DNA of 64,000 nucleotides from Mytilus edulis. Lineage: Eukaryota > Mollusca > Bivalvia > Mytilida > Mytilidae. Position 1 is the first letter of the stretch. Each line of letters starts with the position of its first letter. Below, piece after piece: positions 56,366 to 64,000 of the stretch. Both the position numbers and the translations under genes were made by a program. The stretch lies in assembly GCF_963676685.1 (NCBI RefSeq), contig NC_092352.1, positions 28,539,117-28,603,116 on the forward strand, read 5' to 3'. The notes under the pieces were generated by a model. The model ran no database searches and was not told the origin of the DNA. It worked only from the letters and a program-made list of their open reading frames with translations.

Positions 56366-57162
56366 TGGATCCAGCCTTTTTAACCAGATGCTCCGCAGGG
56401 CTCAGCTTTATACGACCCCAGAGTTCGAACCCTGAACATTGGGGCAAGTATGAACACAACATTCAAGCTTGATACAGCTCTGAATTGGGATTGAAATTAA
56501 ATAGTTGACACAACACAGGTTTCTGACACGTCTGGCGTATATACTAAATTTACTAAATTTAGTCCTGGTATCTATGATGAGCTTATAATGAATGTGGTCT
56601 AAGAACTTAAACTTAAAAACTTTAAATTTTAAATTGGACATTACCTATTATGGTCCAATATCCAAAATCTAAATACATGGTTAGATTCAGCATATCTAAG
56701 AACCCCAAGAATTCAATTTTTGATGAAATCAAATAAAGTTCAATTTTGGATCCTTTAGACCTCAATGTGGACTAATCTGATAACCGGGCCCAAACATCAA
56801 AAATCTAAATACATGGTTAGATTAAGCATATATAAAAGAACCCCATAAATACAATTTTTGTTAAAATCAAACAAAGTTTAATTTTGGATCGCAATTTGGA
56901 CCAACTTGAAAACTGGGCCTATAATCAAAAATCTAAATACAGGTTTAGATTTAGCATATCAAAGAACCCCAAGGATTCAATTTTTGTTTATATCAAACAA
57001 AGTTTAATTTTGGACCACGATTTGGACCAACTTGAAAACTGGGCCCATAATAAAAATTATAAGTACATGTTTAGATTCAGCATATCAAAGAACTCTAAGG
57101 ATTCAATTTTTGTTGAAATCAAACAAATTTAATGTTGGGACCCCGATTTGGACCAACTTGAA

Positions 57163-58096
57163 CAAGAGGCTGTCACAACGACAGCAAACCGGATTTATTA
57201 ACATTTATTTGTGTCCTGGCAATATCACAAGAACCATTACTGATGAATGGTGAAAGTGAAAATCGTCAATATCAAATTTGACCTCCATTTTGTCATTAGT
57301 ATCAACATATTAAAATTTGAAAAGCTTAGATTGAATGGTTCATGAGTAAATGCAACAACCTGAATGGAAACGCCATTTTACGATCTTTCAAGAACCATAA
57401 CTCCTGAACGATAAAAGTCAAAATCGTCATTATTGAACTTGACCTCTATTTTGTCATCAGTAACAACATATTAAAATTTCAAAAGCTTTGGTTGAATGGT
57501 TCATGAGAAAATGCACGGACACGACGGGAAAAACCATTTTTCAATCTTTCAAGAACCATAACTCCTGAACGGTAAAAGTCAAAATCGTCATTATTGAACT
57601 TGACCTCCATTTTGTCATCAGTAACAGCATATTAAAATTTCGGAAGCTTTGGTAGAACAGTTAATGCATAAATGCACGGACACGACTGGAAACTCCATTT
57701 ATCAATCTTTCAAGAACCATAACTCCTGAACGGTAAAAGTCAAATTCATCATTATTGAACTTGACCTCCATTCTTTCATTAGTAACAACATATTAAAATT
57801 TGGGAAGCTTTGGTAGAACAGTTCATGCGTAAATGCACGGACAACTCCATTTTTCAATCTTTCAAGAACCATAACTCCTGAACGGTAAAAGTCAAAATCG
57901 CCATTATTGAACTTGACCTTCGTATAGTTGTCAGGAATAACATATTAAAATTTTAAAAGCTTTGGTTGAACGGTTCATGAGTTAATGCACGGACAGCATT
58001 TGATTGCCGCCCGCCCGCCCGCCCGCCCGACAGCCCGCCCGCCGTACATCCCCAAATCAATAACCGACATTTTTGTCACAAAAATCCGGTTAAAAA
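57163..58096 (+). repeat. Family C element, first tandem copy
   Basis: Starts 'aagaggctgtcacaacgaca' with the hairpin GCTGTC-acaac-GACAGC, then 'aaaccggattt'. Five roughly 150-bp core units follow, each with 'caagaaccataactcctgaa' (or the 'cattactgatgaa' variant). Then a (CCCG)n tract at about 58005-58030 and the right end 'caaaaatccggtt', inverse of the left end. Non-coding. Confidence 0.9.
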
Positions 58097-58111
58097 TGAG
58101 CCCATAATAAA

Positions 58112-59045
58112 CAAGAGGCTGTCACAACGACAGCAAACCGGATTTATTAACATTTATTTGTGTCCTGGCAATATCACAAGAACCATTACTGATGAATGGT
58201 GAAAGTGAAAATCGTCAATATCAAATTTGACCTCCATTTTGTCATCAGTATCAACATATTAAAATTTGAAAAGCTTAGATTGAATGGTTCATGAGTAAAT
58301 GCAACAACCTGAATGGAAACGCCATTTTACGATCTTTCAAGAACCATAACTCCTGAACGGTAAAAGTCAAAATCGTCATTATTGAACTTGACCTCTATTT
58401 TGTCATCAGTAACAACATATTAAAATTTCAAAAGCTTTGGTTGAATGGTTCATGAGAAAATGCACGGACACGACGGGAAAAACCATTTTTCAATCTTTCA
58501 AGAACCATAACTCCTGAACGGTAAAAGTCAAAATCGTCATTATTGAACTTGACCTCCATTTTGTCATCAGTAACAGCATATTAAAATTTCGGAAGCTTTG
58601 GTAGAACAGTTCATGCATAAATGCACGGACACGACTGGAAACTCCATTTTTCAATCTTTCAAGAACCATAACTCCTGAACGGTAAAAGTCAAATTCGTCA
58701 TTATTGAACTTGACCTCCATTCTTTCATTAGTAACAACATATTAAAATTTGGGAAGCTTTGGTAGAACAGTTCATGCGTAAATGCACGGACAACTCCATT
58801 TTTCAATCTTTCAAGAACCATAACTCCTGAACGGTAAAAGTCAAAATCGCCATTATTGAACTTGACCTTCATTTAGTTGTCAGTAACAACATATTAAAAT
58901 TTTAAAAGCTTTGGTTGAACGGTTCATGAGTTAATGCACGGACAACATTTGATTGCCGCCCGCCCGCCCGCCCGCCCGCCCGGCCGCCCGCCGTACATCC
59001 CCAAATCAATAACCGACATTTTTGTCACAAAAATCCGGTTAAAAA
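58112..59045 (+). repeat. Family C element, second tandem copy
   Basis: Same length and order as the first copy with only scattered differences (e.g. 'ttcatgcataa' for 'ttaatgcataa', and CCCG tract length). Separated from it by a 15-bp remnant of family A. Confidence 0.9.
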
Positions 59046-60276
59046 TCTAAGTACATGTTTAGATTCAGCATATCAAAAAAAAACAAGAATTCAATTTTTG
59101 TTGAAATCAAACAAAGTTTAATTTTGGACCCCAATTTGGACCAACTTGAGACTGGGCCAATAAGAAAAAATCTAAGTACATGTTTGGATTCAGCATATCA
59201 AAGAACCCCAAGAATTCATTTTTTGTTAAAATCAAACTTAGTTTAATTTTAGACCCTTTGGACCATAATGAAGACCAATTTGAAAATGGGACCAAAAATT
59301 AAGAATCTACATACGCAGTTAGATTTGGCATATCAAAGAACCCCAATTTTTCAATTTTTGATGAATTCAAACAAAGTTTAATTTTCGACCCTTTGGGCCC
59401 CTAATTCCTAAACTGTTGGGACCAATACTCCCAAAATTAATCCCAACCTTCCTTTTATGGTCATAAACCTTGCGTTTTAATTTCATAGATTTCTATTTAT
59501 TTATACTTAAGTTATGGTGCGAAAACCAAGAAAAATGCTTATTTGGGCCCCTTTTTGGCCCCTTATTCCTAAACTGTTGGGACCTCAACTCCCAAAATCA
59601 ATCCCAACCTTCCTTTTGCGTTCATAAACCTTGTGTTTTAATTTCATTGAATTCTATTTACTTATACTTAAGTTATTGTGCGAAAACCAAGAATAATGCT
59701 TATTTGGGTCCCTTTTTGGCTCCTAATTCCTAAACTGTTGGGACCAAAACTCCCAAAATCAATCCCAACCTTCCTTTAGTGGTCATAAACCTTGTAAACA
59801 TCATGCCAATTATTTTTTTACTTGAAACACAGATAAATTCTAATTTTTTGAAAAGTGCTAAATTAAACCAGATGCTCTGAAATCTGAAATGAGAAAAATT
59901 GTAGCCCCCCCCCCTCTAGTTTCATACTAGAACTAGCAAACTAATAGCAAAGAGTACCAACATAAAGAAACAAAGCTAAAATTATTTGTTTTCCCCCTTT
60001 TTTGCCCCTAATTCCTAAACAGATTGAGTCATAACTCCACAACCCCAATCCTAACCATCCTTTTGTGGTGTGGAAATTTGTGATACAATTTCAGGCAATT
60101 CTAAACTGTTACACCAGTTATTGTCTGGACACTAGAAAAATGCTTATTTGGGCCCCTTGTATACCCCTTATTCCTAATCCAAAGGGACCATAGCCCCCAA
60201 AATCAATCTCAACCTTCCTTTTGTGGTTTCAAACCTTGAGTTTAAATTTAAAAGATTTATATATACCTATACTTAG

Positions 60277-60432
60277 TTTATTGGCAAATTTCCAATTATG
60301 CTAAAATTATTGGCAAATTTCCAATTATACTTAAGTTATTGGCAAATTTCCAATGGATTTTATTATACTAAAGTTATTGGCAAATTTCCAATGGAGTTTA
60401 CTAATACTGAAGTTATAGGCAAATTCCAATAC
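60277..60432 (+). repeat. Minisatellite in A5
   Basis: Four to five copies of 'ttattggcaaatttccaat' with variable spacers ('tatacttaag', 'tatactaaag'). Confidence 0.8.
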
Positions 60433-60508
60433 ACATTTTTTAAAGCAGTGTGAAGTAGTTCCAACATTACTTTTGGATTACCTCCCTTACACTGCTTTCA
60501 AATTGTCT

Positions 60509-61174
60509 TAGGTAGCAATAAACAGTTAGGAAAAAATTCTAAAATTTGCCCTTATGAATTTTACCATCCCCTTTTCATTGCTTTCTTGCAATATCAAGCT
60601 TACTGTTTGTGTCATATATGGGCATATGTATGTAATCAGAATCTTCCATAGATTTTATATCCAGTATATAAAATGGTAAAATATAATTTCTTTTTGGTGT
60701 ATCCATGGCAACAATCTGCATTTATTTGTTATAAAATATTGCAAAAAGGGGGGGAAAGATGTCACATATTTCCCCAAAATTTGGCTAAAAGTAGAATTTC
60801 AATCATTTGAAGTAATACCTTTTCTGAAACTGTGTACATACATCATTCAGCAAATCCAATGAAAATCATATGTCTTTCATCTCATTTTTTTGTAAAATTG
60901 CGTCAAAAACTTCGCGTAGAAAAAGAGTGTTTGTAAACAGTACATTAATTTCTGGACCGATGGCCGGTCTAGCTATGAAAATACGGATGGTCAAACAGAA
61001 AACAGCCCATAAAACATGTAAAAAATAATCTTGATGAACTTATAAACCATCTTTGAAGACTAAATTAGCACTCATCTGTCTAAAAATGATTTTTATTACA
61101 CAATAACTTTCCTATTTTAAAAATCCACAGGGGCCAAAATGCGAAACTAAACTCCTAACTGTGTATTGCTACCT
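60509..61174. mobile_element. Element with TTAGGTAGCAATA(C)ACAGTTAGGA inverted repeats (about 665 bp) nested in A5
   Basis: Left 'ttaggtagcaataaacagtt' and right 'aactgtgtattgctacctta' are inverses with one indel over about 24 bp. The interior lacks family A signatures and has no ORF. Confidence 0.75.
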
Positions 61175-61735
61175 TAACTGTCCTTTAACCAGAAAAAAAC
61201 CTTGTTTTTTCCCCTTTTTGCCCAGAGGTCATATATGGTTTGAGCAATAACCCCCCAAAGTCAATCATAACCATCTTTAGTACTATAAAATCTTGTAGTA
61301 TTATTTCAGAAAGATTCATACACCTTAACACAAGTTATTGTCTTGAAACTACAAAAATGCTTGTTTTGGCCCTTTATTCCTAGACTGTTTGCCCCATAAC
61401 CCTTAAAATAAATCCCAGCCTTCTAATTATGGTATTTAACATTGTGGTACAATTTCAGAGCAATTGAAATACTTATACACAACTTATTGTCCTGACACTA
61501 AATAAATGGCTGATTTAGGCCCTTTGGGCCCCCAATTCCTTAACCTTAAGGACCATAACCCCAAAAATCAATTCCAACCTTCCTTTTGTGGTTATAAATA
61601 TTGTGTTAAAATTTTATTGATTTCTATCTACTTATACTTACTAAAGTTATTATCTGGAAACCATCTGCCTTCGGATGACGCTGACGACAACGTGTTACCA
61701 ATATACGACCAAAATTTTTTTGCGGCCAAATAAAA

Positions 61736-62062
61736 AGACTACTGTAAATTCAGAAATTATTGCGTTCATTTATTATTGTAATCTTGTCATTTTAGACTTA
61801 AATGCAATTTTAATTTTTGGGATATTGAGAAAATCCTGTTTTATTCATATAATAAACTTCAAAATGCGAGTTCAAATTAATGCGATTATAACTCTGTCAC
61901 CCTTTACCACCCTCTTCTCTATTTAGTTACAACTACACCACAACAAATGATTATCAACAGAAACAACAAAAATTATGGTTTCTTAGAATCCTTAACATTA
62001 CCTGTTTTCAAATTTTTAATTTTATGGAATTAATACATGACATTAATGAAAATAAATGGGGA
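61736..62062. other. Intergenic, related block at 63660-63880
   Basis: 'attattgcgttcatttattattg', read with gaps, plus 'agacttaaatg' and 'gagaaaatcctg' recur near 63675-63760, so this is a diverged repeat (about 180 bp, two copies). Confidence 0.6.
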
Positions 62063-62655
62063 ATGTGTCCATGGGACAGAGATAATGCCATCACTTGCAA
62101 ATAAAGTTGTAAAGAGACTAACTAACTTAAGAAGGTAAAAATGACACTACCCAATTCTGTACTTGATCAGAGTTTTGTGATGATTAGCATTGTGTATGAG
62201 TTTCATAACATTTTGTTGAGGCAAACTTGAGTTAATGAACAGAAACAAAAAATTAATCAATTTTTCCATTTGTAAAGGGGTGTAACTCTAGAACATTAAA
62301 AGTGACCCCACCAAAATTCAATCCTGATCTTTATTTTGTGGTAGTAAGAATGGTGTATAAGTTTCATAATACTTGGTTGAAGCAAACAAAGGTACAGAAC
62401 AGAAACAAAAAAATCCAGCAATTTTTCCATTTGTAAAAGGGCGCATAACTCTAGAACTGTTTTAGCAACTCCCCCAAATATCAAACTTGAACTGTATTTA
62501 GTGGTAATGAGCATTTTGTATAAGTTGAATAACATCTATTTGAGGCAACTATAGTAAGGGCATGGAAACCAGTTTTTGGACATACAGATTAACATACAGT
62601 CAGACAAGGGTAAAACTTCATACCCTTCGATAAGGCAGGAGCATAACAAAATCTG
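62063..62655 (+). repeat. Dispersed repeat family E, copy 3
   Basis: Left end 'gaatgtgtccatgggacag' then three core units with 'attttgtggtagtaag'/'tagtggtaatgagcatt' and 'ataagtttcataa', ending 'cagacaagggtaaaact' and 'caggagcataac'. Confidence 0.8.
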
Positions 62656-62861
62656 TATATTTTTAGTTACACAGTGTGCTATTGACTTAAGAGCAATCAG
62701 TCCTATAAAAAGTGACACAGGGCCACATGATATAAAATAAAGTGTGGGAAAACGTATAATTTCAATCAATTTTCTGAGTTTTGTAAAAATCAAAGGTCAA
62801 ATTGCCAGAACATCTGTAGGGGAAGATATCTAAACTAAGCAAGGACACTATCTTTTTCACA

Positions 62862-62990
62862 GATTTCTTGAATTCATAAGGGACAAATTTGAAGTGCTAC
62901 TCAAGAGAGGTGCATTTGCCGATAGTGAGAGCCACATAAAGTCCCTTTCAGAGATAATTAAAGATCTAGATCAACTCATTATTTTAATAT
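62862..62990 (+). other. Exon-like frame of unknown identity
   Basis: An acceptor-like 'tctttttcacag' is followed by an open frame in phase 1, FLEFIRDKFEVLLKRGAF then ADSESHIKSLSEIIKDLDQL, ending in TAG. Predicted helical, charged; no family recognised. Could be a last exon or a pseudogene remnant. Confidence 0.25.
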
Positions 62991-64000
62991 AGCTAGGAAC
63001 AGTTGAAATTACAAAAAAAAAAGACAAACAACGACCATAAATTCCACACCCATATTACCAAGAATTAAAAGACAGATAATCAGCAGGATAACTTCAAGTT
63101 CAGTTCTATTTATCAAATATGCATAATAAAAGAACCAACCAAAATAGTGAAAAGAAAAAGGAGTTGATCAACTGTAACAAACCAAAACAGACACTTTTCA
63201 GCACTTCTGGTGGATAAAGTATATCAAGGTTACAGACAAATTCGATTAGCATCTAACATAGACAAACTGTTTTGAGGCAAATTAATTACTAAAACAAACA
63301 CCTCAAGTTAATTAATAGATTTGGTACAACACCTAGACTTTTTCCAGAACTAATTTTGTCCAACAAATACAGAAGAGTTGAATATAGGAAGATCTGTAAT
63401 TTATTGCTGGAAGGGGAACACCCAACATGAGCAGTAGACGAACTGTAAACTTTTTTGATTAATTTATCCAAAGAGGGATGTTAGTGATAAATAACAGTGA
63501 AGTTCTAGAGTAGAAGTTAAATCTGGAAACCTTATTTAACATACTGATTGCAAAGTTTAGATCAGAGTTTTTAAATTAAGTCAGAAAGAAACTAGGGACA
63601 CTCTAATATTTGTTTTAAAATATTTTGTATACCAAGTGCGATATTAACAAACATAATATTGAAAATTTAGAAATTATTGTGTGCATTTATTATTGCCAAT
63701 AATTCTGTCATATTAGACTTAAATGAGATTTAGATTTTTGTGATACTGAGAAAAATCCTGTACATTTAATTTGGAAACAAAATTTTAAAATGTGAGTTTA
63801 AATTATTGCGATTATAACCCTGTAGCAATTTTTGCAATACATGTAATAAAATCACTGCAATAATATCTGAATTTACAGTAAATATAAATAAGGGAAGCCT
63901 GATGTTCATTTCAATAAAGGTCAAACATCCTTAAGTACTAGAATAGATACATACATTATGTACAAGAGAAGCCAAATTTCAGAACCAATAAAAGGAAAGG
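62991..64000. other. Right edge of window, no gene supported
   Basis: Short exon-like frames occur on both strands at 63290-63430 but contradict one another. 63660-63880 repeats part of 61736-61920. Confidence 0.35.

Larger units (their letters stand above)
56383..61735 (+). repeat. Dispersed repeat family A, long copy A5 with nested insertions
   Basis: Left end 'ccagatgctccgcagggctc', 'agctttatacgacc'; right end 'accaatatacgaccaaaat', 'tttttgcggccaaataaa'. The body has family A units ('atcaaacaaagtttaatttt' and 'aaatcaatcccaaccttcc' blocks). It is expanded to about 5.35 kb by two family C elements (57163-58096, 58112-59045) and by 60509-61174. Confidence 0.85.

Noticed and set aside
57008..58035. 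GC-rich CCCG tract as a CpG island or promoter
   Set aside because: It is the microsatellite near the right end of a family C repeat and recurs in the second copy.
63289..63471. Minus-strand frame as a possible BRAT1 N-terminal exon
   Set aside because: Splice-like ends exist, but no alignable BRAT1 motif, and the plus strand of the same bases looks equally coding-like.

Overview
This is a window of an AT-rich, intron-rich metazoan genome, most likely a marine mussel (Mytilidae). The evidence is the density of dispersed repeats I recognise from mussel DNA: the family whose end reads 'agttgtctcattggca', the 'aggctctcaagagcct' family and the 'ctccgcagggtgcagctt' family. Gene content also fits a bivalve: a DUF229 protein, a CYP4 P450, BRAT1 and a peptide-type GPCR. 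A run of 100 N at 7500-7599 is a scaffold gap. Four host loci are well supported. (1) 1165-3087, minus: an intronless-CDS DUF229 protein. (2) 26900-39683, minus: a complete CYP4-family P450 of 12 coding exons, whose exon 2 exists in two tandem, mutually exclusive versions. (3) 41479-47930, minus: the 3' part of BRAT1 (five exons; the N-terminal part was not found). (4) 54516-55682, plus: a single-exon class A GPCR with a TATA box. BRAT1 and CYP4 are in the same orientation, with about 1.8 kb between the BRAT1 stop and the CYP4 start. I see no functional link between the four genes. Everything else is mostly mobile DNA. From left to right: dispersed repeats and a LINE tail (1-7000); two large fold-back palindromes around the gap (7029-7210, 9535-9726); a field of a repeated 14-bp motif containing a MITE (10876-11668); a LINE RT fragment (12418-13240); a MULE-like element with an 11-bp target duplication interrupting an ORF (14467-15319); nested repeats (15931-18000); an element with palindromic terminal inverted repeats (18401-19096); a Penelope-like GIY-YIG fragment (19421-19819); a 5'-truncated LINE with one frameshift (20470-23343); minisatellites and tandem repeats (23982-24942). 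From 27 to 64 kb, introns and intergenic DNA carry several repeat families (called A-E and K here). These share one architecture: subterminal inverted repeats, an internal 130-150 bp tandem core, and a GACG/CCCG/GCC-rich tract just before the right end. It resembles bivalve 'pearl' and Helentron-type non-autonomous elements. The strongest biological novelty is the CYP4 exon pair. The two 116-nt exons lie 47 bp apart, and the frame demands exactly one of them, in the same part of the protein where human CYP4F3 uses alternative exons. A further 105-bp identical partial copy of one of them lies in intron 1.
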